DNA of 64,000 bases, taken from positions 682,001 to 746,000 of the forward strand of contig NZ_CP009247.1 in the NCBI RefSeq assembly GCF_001941485.1. The letters are read 5' to 3'. This document shows positions 28,178-36,842 of this stretch, piece after piece. The notes under the pieces were generated by a model. The model did no database searches and was not told the origin of the DNA. It worked only from the letters and a program-made list of their open reading frames with translations. Position numbers and translations under genes: made by a program. Origin of the DNA: Corynebacterium frankenforstense DSM 45800. GTDB taxonomy: Bacteria > Actinomycetota > Actinomycetes > Mycobacteriales > Mycobacteriaceae. The first letter of the stretch is position 1. The number at the start of each line of letters is the position of its first letter.

Positions 28178-31100
28178 GTCCAGCACGCAGAACCGGATCA
28201 GCCCGAAGACCCTGGCCGCCCTGCTCGGCCAGCCCTCGCCCACGCCCCAGCAGGCCGCGGTGACCGGCGCGGGCCCCGGCCCGCTGCTCGTCGTCGCCGG
28301 CGCCGGTGCGGGCAAGACGGCCACCATGGCCGCCCGTGTCGTCTGGCTGGTGGCCAACGGCCTGGCCGAACCCGACCAGGTCCTCGGCCTGACCTTCACC
28401 CGCAAGGCCGCCCAGCAGCTCGGCCACAAGATCCGCGGCCAGCTCGCCGAGCTCGCCGGCAGCCCCCGGTTGCGCGAGGTCGACCCGAGCGGGAGGCTCG
28501 CCGACCGGCTGGCCGACGCTGCGCCCACGGCCAGCACCTACGACTCTTTCGCGGGTTCCATCATCCGCGAGTTCGGGCTCCTGCTGCCGGTCGAGCCGAC
28601 CGCGCGCATCATCGGCAAGACGGAATTGTTCACGATCGCCTCGCAGCTCGTCGAGGACTACACCGGGGTGCTCGAGACGACGGTGAGCACCGGTGAGGTC
28701 GTCGAGCGCGTGCTCGCCCTCAACGCCGAGATGGACAACCACCAGGCGGACCCGGAGGACGTCGCGGACGAGGCGCGCGCCTTCATCGCCAACGTCACCG
28801 ACCTGCCCAAGGCCCCGCGCCAGCGCGACGCGTTGAACAAGGACATGCAGAAGTGGGTCGACGCCCAGCGCATGCGCATCGACTTGCTGCCGCTGGTGAC
28901 CGCACTGCGCGCCGAGCTGCGCGAGCGCTCGCTGACGACCTTCCCGCAGCAGATGAGCCAGGCGGCGCGCCTGGCGGCCACCCGCCCGAAGGTCCGCGCC
29001 GCGTTGCGCCGCCGCTACCGGGTGGTCATGCTCGACGAGTACCAGGACACCTCGCACTCCCAGCGCGTGCTGCTGCGCTCCCTCTTCGGCGCCGACCCGG
29101 CCGCGGAGCCCGCCCAGGCGCCCGTTCCCGTCACAGGCCCGGCCGATGCCCCAGTCGCGGGTCCGGACGCCACCGCGCCCGACGCCTCCTCGCCGGCCCC
29201 GGCCCCGCAGGCCCCGGCGCTGACCGTCGACGCCGTCGGCGACCCGATGCAGGCCATCTACGGCTGGCGCGGCGCGACCGCCGCCAACCTGCTGGCCTTC
29301 CGCGAGGACTTCCCCGAGGGCACCCGGCCCGCCCCGAAGGCCGAGCTGACCGTCAGCTTCCGCAACCCCGCCCGCGTGCTCGCCGCCGCCAACGCCGTCT
29401 CCGACAGCGTGCTCGGCTCCGCCGAGGCCACCGAGCGCCCCGTCGCCCCGCTCGAGCCCTTCGGCGACGAGCCCGGCGGGGTGTCCCTGGGCTGGTACGA
29501 GACGATCGCCGAGGAGCGCGCCGCCGTCGCGGAGAAGCTCGCCGCGCACTACCGCGCCGCAGCCGACGCCAGCGAGCGGTTCACCGGCGCGGTGCTCGTG
29601 CGCAAGAACGCCCAGGCCGCGCCCATCGCCGCCGAGCTGGAGGCGCGCGGGGTGCCCGTGGAGATCGTCGGCGTGGGCGGGCTTCTCGACGTCCCGGAGG
29701 TCGCCGACGTCGTCGCCGTGGCGACGATGCTGGTGCGCCCCGAGGACAACGCCGCGGCCCTGCGCGTGCTCTCCGGGCCGATGGTCGGGCTCTCCGTCAA
29801 GGACCTGCAGGCCCTCGACGGCCGCGCCCGCCAGCTGGCGCGGCGCTCCCGGCCGGCCCCGGCGGGGGAGGAGTCCACGGAGACCGCCGGGACCCCGGAC
29901 GTCACTGGTACCTCGGACGCCGGCGGGACCGGTACCTCGGACGTCGCCGCGGCCGCCACCGGGGACTCCACGACGCCTGCCTCGAGCGCGGCCTGGGCCG
30001 ACCTGCTCGCCGAGATCGACGAGGCGCTGCCCCCGGACGCCGAGCAGGTCGTCGGCCTGGCCGACGCCGTCGCCGACCTCGGCGAGGGCGCGGGGCTCAG
30101 CGAGGAGGGCGCCCGGCGGCTCGCCCGGCTCTCCGCCACCCTGCGCGCCCTGCGCACCCGCTCGCTGGGCAAGCCCCTGCCGGAGCTCTTCGCCGACATC
30201 GAGTCCGCCACCGGGGTGCGCACCGAGGCGCTCGCCCGCGAGGACCCGGGTGCCGACGGCGCGCCGGGCACCGCCCACCTCGACCGGCTCGGCGCGGAGG
30301 TCGCCGCCTTCGCCGCCGTGCCCGGGGCCACCCTGCCCCGCCTGCTGGACTACTTCCGGCTCGCCCGCGACCACGAGGCCGGCCTGGCGCCGGGCGAGGT
30401 CTCCGTGCGCGCCGACCGCGTCCAGATCCTCACCGTGCACAAGGCTAAGGGACTGGAGTGGCGCCACGTCGCCGTGGTGCACGCCGACGACCGCACGTGG
30501 AAGGCGACCCCGGAGACCTTCCTGACCCGCCCGCACACCCTGCCCCCGGAGCTGCGCGGCGACGCCGACGAGACCGTCCAGTTCGCCCCGGACGCCGAGA
30601 ACCGCAAGGAGTTCGAGACCGGCGCGAAGGCCTTCATCGAGGAGGTGCGCGCCACCGAGGCCCAGGAGGCGACCCGCCTGTTCTACGTCGCGGTCACCCG
30701 CGCCGAGCGCACGCTGACGGTCACCGGCTCCGCGCTCAACGACACCGCGAGCAGGCCCGCGGCCGCCTACGGGATGCTCGAGCTGCTCGCCGGGCACGCC
30801 CCCGACGCCGTCGAGACCTGGTTCGACCCGGCCGCGGAACCCGCCGGGGACACCGACGGCACCGCTGCAGACACCGACGGCGCCGCCGCAGCCACCGGGG
30901 ACGCCGCCGCGGCGCAGGCCGCGGCGAACCGCACCACGGCGACGCAGGAGGCGACGCCGGGCGACGGGACGTCGGCAAGCGAGGCCCCGGCGCTCTTCCC
31001 GGCCGTCGACGCCGACGCCGCCGTGCGCGCCGGCGCCGAGCAGGTGCGCGCCGCCCGCGGGGAGCTGCCCGCGGCCGCCGACGACGAGCTGTCGACCCAG

Positions 31101-31763
31101 TGGGAGGCCGACGCCACCGCGCTGATCGAGGAGCGACGGGCACTCGACGCCCCCGACGTCGAGGTGGAGCTCTCCGGGAGGCTGACCGCCAGCGACCTGG
31201 TCAACCTGGGGCGCGACCCGGACGCCTTCGCCCGGCGCCAGCGTCGGCCGGTGCCGTTCAAGCCGAACTCGTACGCCAAGCGCGGCACCGCCTTCCACTC
31301 CTGGCTCGAGGAACGCTTCGGCGGCCAGAGCCTGATCGACGAGGACCAGCTGCCGGGCCTCGGCGAGGAGGAGGTCGCCCCGGCGGAGCTGGCCCACCTC
31401 AAGGAGCGCTTCCTCGAGAGCGCCTGGGCCGAGCGCACTCCGCAGCTCGTCGAGCACCCCTTCGAGCTCGCGGTCGGCGGCTCGGTGGTGCGCGGGCGCA
31501 TGGACGCCGTCTTCCGCGACCCCGAGGGCGGCTGGATCATCGTCGACTGGAAGACCGGCGCGCCGCCGCGCGGGGCGGACCTGCGCGCCGCCGCCGTGCA
31601 GCTGGCCGTCTACCGGGAGGCCTTCCGCGAGCTGCTGGCCGCCCGCGGGCGCGGCGACGAGCCGGTGCGCGCGGCCTTCCACTACGTCGCCGCCGGCTAC
31701 ACGCTGGAGCCGGCGGACCTGCCCGGGCGCGCCGAACTGGAGGCCCTCCTCGACGTCGACTGA
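28170..31763 (+). CDS. adnB: AdnB-like subunit of the AdnAB helicase-nuclease
   Basis: 1197 residues; ATG 28170 lies 8 nt after GGGGGAGGAG and inside the end of adnA. The motor is intact: Walker A GAGAGKTATM near 45-52, LTFTRKAA, Walker B MLDEYQDTS near 290, GDPMQAIYGWRG, LTVHKAKGLEW, LFYVAVTRAERTL. The C-terminal nuclease has RGRMDAVF and IVDWKTG near 1110-1130, without the Cys cluster of AdnA. Three long Ala/Thr/Pro/Asp-rich inserts (about 310-350, 570-605, 890-950) separate the motifs and look like disordered linkers; one holds a dispersed-motif copy (30969). Confidence 0.93.
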   Translation: MPESSTQNRISPKTLAALLGQPSPTPQQAAVTGAGPGPLLVVAGAGAGKTATMAARVVWLVANGLAEPDQVLGLTFTRKAAQQLGHKIRGQLAELAGSPRLREVDPSGRLADRLADAAPTASTYDSFAGSIIREFGLLLPVEPTARIIGKTELFTIASQLVEDYTGVLETTVSTGEVVERVLALNAEMDNHQADPEDVADEARAFIANVTDLPKAPRQRDALNKDMQKWVDAQRMRIDLLPLVTALRAELRERSLTTFPQQMSQAARLAATRPKVRAALRRRYRVVMLDEYQDTSHSQRVLLRSLFGADPAAEPAQAPVPVTGPADAPVAGPDATAPDASSPAPAPQAPALTVDAVGDPMQAIYGWRGATAANLLAFREDFPEGTRPAPKAELTVSFRNPARVLAAANAVSDSVLGSAEATERPVAPLEPFGDEPGGVSLGWYETIAEERAAVAEKLAAHYRAAADASERFTGAVLVRKNAQAAPIAAELEARGVPVEIVGVGGLLDVPEVADVVAVATMLVRPEDNAAALRVLSGPMVGLSVKDLQALDGRARQLARRSRPAPAGEESTETAGTPDVTGTSDAGGTGTSDVAAAATGDSTTPASSAAWADLLAEIDEALPPDAEQVVGLADAVADLGEGAGLSEEGARRLARLSATLRALRTRSLGKPLPELFADIESATGVRTEALAREDPGADGAPGTAHLDRLGAEVAAFAAVPGATLPRLLDYFRLARDHEAGLAPGEVSVRADRVQILTVHKAKGLEWRHVAVVHADDRTWKATPETFLTRPHTLPPELRGDADETVQFAPDAENRKEFETGAKAFIEEVRATEAQEATRLFYVAVTRAERTLTVTGSALNDTASRPAAAYGMLELLAGHAPDAVETWFDPAAEPAGDTDGTAADTDGAAAATGDAAAAQAAANRTTATQEATPGDGTSASEAPALFPAVDADAAVRAGAEQVRAARGELPAAADDELSTQWEADATALIEERRALDAPDVEVELSGRLTASDLVNLGRDPDAFARRQRRPVPFKPNSYAKRGTAFHSWLEERFGGQSLIDEDQLPGLGEEEVAPAELAHLKERFLESAWAERTPQLVEHPFELAVGGSVVRGRMDAVFRDPEGGWIIVDWKTGAPPRGADLRAAAVQLAVYREAFRELLAARGRGDEPVRAAFHYVAAGYTLEPADLPGRAELEALLDVD

Positions 31764-31859
31764 GCCGCCGGCCGCCGGCGCCCCGGTGGCGGCCCGCCCG
31801 TCACGGGCGCGGACTAGGGTGTGGGGGACAGACCAACAGGACCGGACCATGCGAGGCCC

Positions 31860-31895
31860 GCGCGCCGCCCCGGAGACGACCCCGGGGCGGCGCGC
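31860..31895 (+). promoter_or_regulatory. Strong hairpin in the 5' leader of the K+ channel gene
   Basis: GCGCGCCGCCCCGG (31860-31873) and CCGGGGCGGCGCGC (31882-31895) form a perfect 14-bp stem with an 8-nt loop, ending 13 nt before the AAGGAG ribosome site of the channel gene. A TAGGGT -10 candidate lies at 31815-31820. It could end the adnB transcript or control translation of the channel. Confidence 0.6.
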
Positions 31896-31918
31896 GGCGC
31901 CGAGCGGCAAGGAGCAAC

Positions 31919-33001
31919 GTGGCCAAGAGGTTGCGCGAGCGGCTGCGCTCGGACGGGGAGCTCTCCGAGCTGCCCGTGCACTCCCTTCTGGGTGTCATCA
32001 CCGTGCCCGACGCGGAGCGCAAGAACCCCAGCCCGTGGGCGCTGATCACCCGGCGCATGCTCTACGCGCTCATCCTGATCTGCCTGGTCGCACTGGTCGT
32101 CTGGCTGGACTCGGACGGCTACTCCGAGGACCTGACCTTCATCGACGCGCTGTACTACTCGGCCGTCTCCCTGTCGACCACCGGCTACGGCGACATCACC
32201 CCGGTGACCGAGTCCGCCCGCCTGGTCAACATCGTCTTCATCACCCCCATGCGGATCGCCTTCCTGATCCTCCTGGTCGGCACCACCCTGTCGGTGCTCA
32301 CGGAGGAGTCGCGGCGGTCGCTGAAGATCCAACGCTGGAGGAACCGCGTGCGCAACCACACCATCGTCATCGGCTACGGCACCAAGGGCCGCTCCGCCGT
32401 GGCCGCGCTGCTCGCCGACGGCCTGCCCGCCTCGCAGATCGTGGTCATCGACACCGACCGCCAGGCGCTGGCCCGCGCCGAGCACCGCGGCCTGGTCACC
32501 GTCCACGGCTCGGCCACCAAGTCCGACGTGCTCAAGATCGCCGGCGTCACCCGGGCGCGCGCCGTCGTCGTCGCCCCGAACCTCGACGACACGGCCGTGC
32601 TGGTCACCCTGTCCGTGCGCGAGATGGCGCCCTCGGCGATGATCGTCGCCAGCGTGCGCGAGAGCGAGAACCAGCACCTGCTCGAGCAGTCCGGCGCCGA
32701 CTCGGTGGTCATCTCCTCTGAGACCGCCGGGCGCATGCTCGGCCTGGCCACCGTGACCCCCTCGGTCGTGGAGATGATGGAGGACCTGCTCAGCCCCGAC
32801 GAGGGCTTCTCGGTGGCCGAGCGCCCCGTCGCCGAGGACGAGGTGGGCGCGAGCCCCCGCAACCTCGCCGACATCGTGCTCGGTGTGGTGCGCTCCGGGG
32901 AGCTCTACCGCATCGACTCGCCCGAGGCGGACAGCGTGGAGCCCGGCGACCGCCTGCTCTACGTGCGCCGCGTGACCGGAGAGGACACCGCCGCCCAGTG
33001 A
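31919..33001 (+). CDS. Potassium channel with RCK/TrkA-N domain
   Basis: 360 residues. Two TM helices (about 43-61 and 94-112) flank a pore loop with the K+ selectivity filter TTGYGDITP. An RCK_N domain follows from about 125 (HTIVIGYGTKGRSAV, Rossmann-type), then a TrkA-C-like region to the C-terminus (ELYRIDSPEADSVEPGDRLLYV). The topology matches MthK-type channels gated by ligands at the RCK ring. The GTG at 31919 follows AAGGAG by 4 nt. The stop overlaps nudC by 4 nt, and the arrangement matches Rv3200c-nudC in mycobacteria. Confidence 0.92.
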   Translation: MAKRLRERLRSDGELSELPVHSLLGVITVPDAERKNPSPWALITRRMLYALILICLVALVVWLDSDGYSEDLTFIDALYYSAVSLSTTGYGDITPVTESARLVNIVFITPMRIAFLILLVGTTLSVLTEESRRSLKIQRWRNRVRNHTIVIGYGTKGRSAVAALLADGLPASQIVVIDTDRQALARAEHRGLVTVHGSATKSDVLKIAGVTRARAVVVAPNLDDTAVLVTLSVREMAPSAMIVASVRESENQHLLEQSGADSVVISSETAGRMLGLATVTPSVVEMMEDLLSPDEGFSVAERPVAEDEVGASPRNLADIVLGVVRSGELYRIDSPEADSVEPGDRLLYVRRVTGEDTAAQ

Positions 33002-33774
33002 TCGTCTACCTGCCCGTCGACCCCGACGGCCGCTTCCCGGTGGCCGCCGGCAGACCCGTCTACTTCACCGCCCCCGAGGTCGTCGACCACCACCGCGCCG
33101 GCTGGCTCGCCGCCGGCGTGCGCCCCGGCGAGGTCGTCGCCTTCCGCGCCGACGCCGACGCGGTCGCCGCGGAGATGACCCGCCCCGGCGTGAGCGCCGG
33201 CACCGCGCGCTCCTTCGCCGCCGACCCCGTCGTCGGCCGCGCCCTGGCTCTGCTGCGCAACCGCGAGCGCGTCCGCTTCGACCCGCTCGACGGCTCCGAG
33301 CTGACCTACGCCGACCCCGAGGGCCGCGTGGGCACCGGGGCCGGCGGCCACGAGGTCTTCCCGCGCATCAGCCCCGCCGTCATCGGCGCGGTCATCCACA
33401 CCGGCGCGGACGGGGAGCCGGCGGTGCTCGTCGCCCAGAACCGGCTCCGGCCCGGCTACCACTCGCTGATCGCCGGCTACGTCGAGGCCGGCGAGACCCT
33501 CGAGGCCGCCTTCGCCCGCGAGGTCCACGAGGAGACCGGCCGGCGCGTGCGCGACGTGCGCTACTGGGGCTCGCAGCCCTGGCCCGTCTCCGGCTCCCTG
33601 ATGGTCGGCATGGTCGCCCACACCGACGACCGCGAGGCCGTGGCCGCCGGCGACGGCGAGGTCTTCGACGTCCGGTGGGCCACCCGCGCACAGCTGGGCG
33701 AGCTGACCCTGCCCGCCCCCGGCTCCATCGCGCTGCGCATGCTCGACGCCTTCGCCGCCGGGGAGCTGGCATGA
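32998..33774 (+). CDS. nudC: NUDIX hydrolase NudC-like (NAD(H) pyrophosphatase)
   Basis: 258 residues. The Nudix box GYVEAGETLEAAFAREVHEETG is complete (written here as its parts GYVEAGETLE and REVHEETG), and the NudC-specific SQPWP motif follows (SQPWPVSGSLM; most family members have SQPWPFPxS). Family members cleave NADH and can remove NAD caps from RNA. The zinc ribbon that normally lies between the N-terminal and Nudix domains has no cysteines here (RVGTGAGGHEVFPR). The GTG overlaps the channel stop and the stop overlaps uvrD2 (ATGA), so the three genes form one operon. Confidence 0.88.
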   Translation: MIVYLPVDPDGRFPVAAGRPVYFTAPEVVDHHRAGWLAAGVRPGEVVAFRADADAVAAEMTRPGVSAGTARSFAADPVVGRALALLRNRERVRFDPLDGSELTYADPEGRVGTGAGGHEVFPRISPAVIGAVIHTGADGEPAVLVAQNRLRPGYHSLIAGYVEAGETLEAAFAREVHEETGRRVRDVRYWGSQPWPVSGSLMVGMVAHTDDREAVAAGDGEVFDVRWATRAQLGELTLPAPGSIALRMLDAFAAGELA

Positions 33775-35846
33775 CGATCGACCTCTCCGCCCTGGACGAG
33801 GACCAGCGCGTCGCCGCGACCGCCCCGCGCGGGCCCGTGTGCATCCTCGCCGGCGCCGGCACCGGCAAGACCCGCACGATCACCTACCGCATCGCCCACC
33901 TCATCGACTCCGGCTTCGTCAGCCCCACCCGCGTGCTGGCCGTGACCTTCACCCAGCGCGCCGCCGGCGAGATGCGCGACCGCCTGGCCACCATGGGCGT
34001 CGGCGGGGTGCAGGCGCGCACCTTCCACGCCGCTGCGCTGCGCCAGTTGCGCTACTTCTGGCCCCAGGTCGCCGGCGAGCTGCCCTGGAAGCTGATCGAC
34101 AACAAGTTCCCGCTGATGGGCCGCGCCGCCCGCGCGGTCGGCCTGCAGACGACCACCGAGACGGTGCGCGACCTGCTCGGCGAGATCGAGTGGGCTAAGT
34201 CCTGCCTGCTGACCCCGGACGCCTACGCCGAGGAGATCGAGGGCTCCGACCGCACCCCGCCGGCGCCGGCGAAGAAGGTCGCCGAGGTCTACCGCCGCTA
34301 CGAGGAGATGAAGAACCGCCCCGACGGCATGCTGCTCGACTTCGAGGACCTGCTGCTCCACACCGCCGCCGCCCTGGAGAACTCCGCGGCGGTGGCCGAG
34401 GAGTTCCGCGAGCAGTACCGCAGCTTCGTCGTCGACGAGTACCAGGACGTCACCCCGCTGCAGCAGCGGGTGCTCAAGGCCTGGCTCGGCGACCGCGACG
34501 ACCTGACCGTGGTCGGCGACGCGAACCAGACGATCTACTCGTTCACCGGCGCCAGCCCCGACTACCTGCTGAACTTCTCCCGGGACTACCCCGAGGCCAC
34601 GGTGGTCAAGCTGCAGCGCGACTACCGCTCCACCCCGCAGGTGGTGGACCTGGCCAACACGGTCATCTCCCGGGCCCACGGCCGGATGGCCGGCACCCGC
34701 CTGGAGCTGCGCGGCATGCGCGAGCCCGGCCCCGAGCCGGAGTTCCACGAGTACCCCGACGAGCCCACCGAGGCCCGCGAGGTCGCCGGCCAGATCCTGA
34801 CGCTGCTCGACCGCGGGGTGCCCGCCTCCGAGATCGCGGTGCTCTACCGCGTCAACGCCCAGTCCGCCGAGTTCGAGCAGGCGCTCTCCGACGCCGGCAT
34901 CGTCTACCAGGTCCGCGGCGGGGAGGGTTTCTTCCAGCGCCCGGAGATCCGCCAGGCGGTCACGGCCCTGGTGCGCGCGGCCAACTCGGACGCCGCCGCC
35001 CAGCTCGACGCCGTGCCGCTGGGCCAGGCGGTGCGCCACGTGCTCGCCCCGCTGGGCCTGACGCCCACCGAGCCCGCCGGCGCGCAGGCCCGCGAGCGCT
35101 GGCAGCTGCTGGGGGCACTCGCGGACCTGGCCGACCAGCTGGCCGCCACCGACCCGGAGCTGAAGTTCCCCGGCCTGCTCGCCGAGCTGCGCCGGCGTGC
35201 CGAGTCCCGCCAGCCCCCGACGGTGGAGGGGGTGACCCTGGCCAGCCTGCACGCGGCCAAGGGCCTGGAGTGGGACGCGGTCTTCCTGGTCGGCCTGGTG
35301 GAGAAGACCCTGCCGATCAGCCACGCGATCAAGGCCGGCGACCACCAGATCGAGGAGGAGCGCCGCCTGTTCTACGTCGGCATCACGCGTGCGCGCGAGC
35401 ACCTGCACCTGTCCTGGGCGCAGGCCCGCCAGGAAGGCGGGCGCGCCTCGCGCAAGCGCACCCGCTTCCTCGACGGGGTGCTGCCGGAGACCGCCGACTC
35501 CGCTCCGGCGGGACGCTCCCGCAAGGGCTCGCGACCGCACCGCTGCCGGGTTTGCGGCCGCCCGCTGCACACGAGCACCGAGAAGGTGCTCGGCCGCCAC
35601 GAGGAGTGCCCCTCCGACATGGACGACGCCGTCTTCGAGGGCCTGCGCGAGTGGCGCTCCGCCCAGGCCCGCGAGCACGACGTGCCGGCCTACATCATCT
35701 TCACCGACGCCACCCTGATCGCCATCGCCGAGGCGATGCCGCGCACCGTCACCGAGCTGCTGGACATCTCCGGTGTGGGCCCGGTCAAGGTGCAGCGCTT
35801 CGGGGAAGACCTGCTGAGCGTGATCGCCGGATACGACCGGAACTGA
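33771..35846 (+). CDS. uvrD2: ATP-dependent DNA helicase UvrD2
   Basis: 691 residues. SF1A motor: Walker A AGAGTGKTRT near 28-35, DEYQDVT near 222, GDANQTIYSF, SLHAAKGLEW, LFYVGITRARE. The C-terminal part is diagnostic of UvrD2: a Cys-rich zinc module HRCRVCGRPLHTSTEKVLG followed by HEECP (about 590-612), then an HRDC domain (about 620-688, PAYIIFTDATLIAIAEAMP). In mycobacteria the zinc module is needed for unwinding and the gene is essential. The ATG overlaps the nudC stop. The last 62 bp overlap the convergent ThiF-like gene. Confidence 0.94.
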   Translation: MTIDLSALDEDQRVAATAPRGPVCILAGAGTGKTRTITYRIAHLIDSGFVSPTRVLAVTFTQRAAGEMRDRLATMGVGGVQARTFHAAALRQLRYFWPQVAGELPWKLIDNKFPLMGRAARAVGLQTTTETVRDLLGEIEWAKSCLLTPDAYAEEIEGSDRTPPAPAKKVAEVYRRYEEMKNRPDGMLLDFEDLLLHTAAALENSAAVAEEFREQYRSFVVDEYQDVTPLQQRVLKAWLGDRDDLTVVGDANQTIYSFTGASPDYLLNFSRDYPEATVVKLQRDYRSTPQVVDLANTVISRAHGRMAGTRLELRGMREPGPEPEFHEYPDEPTEAREVAGQILTLLDRGVPASEIAVLYRVNAQSAEFEQALSDAGIVYQVRGGEGFFQRPEIRQAVTALVRAANSDAAAQLDAVPLGQAVRHVLAPLGLTPTEPAGAQARERWQLLGALADLADQLAATDPELKFPGLLAELRRRAESRQPPTVEGVTLASLHAAKGLEWDAVFLVGLVEKTLPISHAIKAGDHQIEEERRLFYVGITRAREHLHLSWAQARQEGGRASRKRTRFLDGVLPETADSAPAGRSRKGSRPHRCRVCGRPLHTSTEKVLGRHEECPSDMDDAVFEGLREWRSAQAREHDVPAYIIFTDATLIAIAEAMPRTVTELLDISGVGPVKVQRFGEDLLSVIAGYDRN

Positions 35847-36777
35847 CCGCCCAGCACACCGGGCAGCGCCGGTGCCGCGGCCACACGGCCGTCTCCGGTG
35901 CGAGCCCGGGACGCACGCGTGCGAACTCACCGGGTGCGGTCCCCGCGACGTGCGTGCCCTCCCGCTTGCCGACGCCCGCGCCTGCCGCACCGTGTGCGTG
36001 CGCGTCGGCGCCTGCCGCACCGTGCGGGTGAGCACCCGTGCCGGCGGCGCCGGGCGCCACGGCGTCAGCCAACGACAGCGCCACGCGCGCGGCGTGCGCC
36101 GCGGTGGCGGCGGCCAGTACCGCATCGGGGTGGGGCGGGCCCGTCGGAAACTGGGCCACCACCTGCGCCCAGCGCGGGTCCCGCCCGGCGCGGTGCAGGT
36201 CGACGCACAACGGGCACGGGCCCTCGCCGTCGATGTGGGCGGGGCCGACCCAGCCGCAGTCGTCGACGAGCGCGACCGGCAGGAAGGTCGGCGCCTCGCG
36301 GATCAGCGCCGGGGCGAGCGCACGGGCGTGGGCGAGCCGGTCGACGGCGAGCACGGGCACCTCGGGGGCGGCGGGTGCCGCGGCCAAGTAGGCGGTGTCT
36401 GACTCACCGCGCAGGGGCCGACGCACCTGCGCCCCGGCGGCGGCGAGGAGCCCCGCTGTCGCCTCGGCGAGGTTGCCGCGGCCGAGCACCACCACCGTCG
36501 GCCGGCGGCGTGGCACGGCGACGAGCAGGCCGCGGGCGAGCATGTCGTCGACGAGGGCGGCGGCCGCGGGCTCGGCCAACCCGGCCGCGGCGAGCCGCTC
36601 GACGGCCTCGGCGGGGGAGTGCGGCTCGTGGAGGGCGAGCACGGCGGTGACCGCGGCGGCCGGGCGGGGCACCTCGGCGATCCCGGCCGAGCGCGCGTCG
36701 AGGCCGAACTGCACGCGGCGGCGGTCGCGCACGAAGGCGTGCGCGGTGGGCGCGAGGCGCAGCACGGCGGGCGTCAC
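35785..36777 (-). CDS. ThiF-like / TOMM leader-binding protein homologue (Rv3196-like)
   Basis: 330 residues. After a winged-helix-like N-terminus comes VVVLGRGNLAEATAGLLAAAG, a Rossmann-type E1-like motif, then VDDCGWVGPAHIDGEGPCPLCVD and LHRAGRDPRWAQVVAQ, the signature of the cyclodehydratase ThiF-like subunit in which CPLC pairs with a later CPVC as a zinc site. The family helps bind precursor peptides for azoline formation, but no YcaO gene or precursor is nearby. The GTG at 36777 follows AAGGGGGA. A Gly/Ala/His-rich insert (AHPHGAAGADAHAHGAAG) precedes the second CxxC. The 3' end overlaps uvrD2 by 62 bp. Confidence 0.7.
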   Translation of the reverse strand: MTPAVLRLAPTAHAFVRDRRRVQFGLDARSAGIAEVPRPAAAVTAVLALHEPHSPAEAVERLAAAGLAEPAAAALVDDMLARGLLVAVPRRRPTVVVLGRGNLAEATAGLLAAAGAQVRRPLRGESDTAYLAAAPAAPEVPVLAVDRLAHARALAPALIREAPTFLPVALVDDCGWVGPAHIDGEGPCPLCVDLHRAGRDPRWAQVVAQFPTGPPHPDAVLAAATAAHAARVALSLADAVAPGAAGTGAHPHGAAGADAHAHGAAGAGVGKREGTHVAGTAPGEFARVRPGLAPETAVWPRHRRCPVCWAVSSGRIRRSRSAGLPRSAAP

Positions 36778-36842
36778 GGATCCCCCTTCCCCCGAAGGAC
36801 GTGTCTTCAGGCGCCATTGCAGCACAGGTATCGTGGGCTGTC

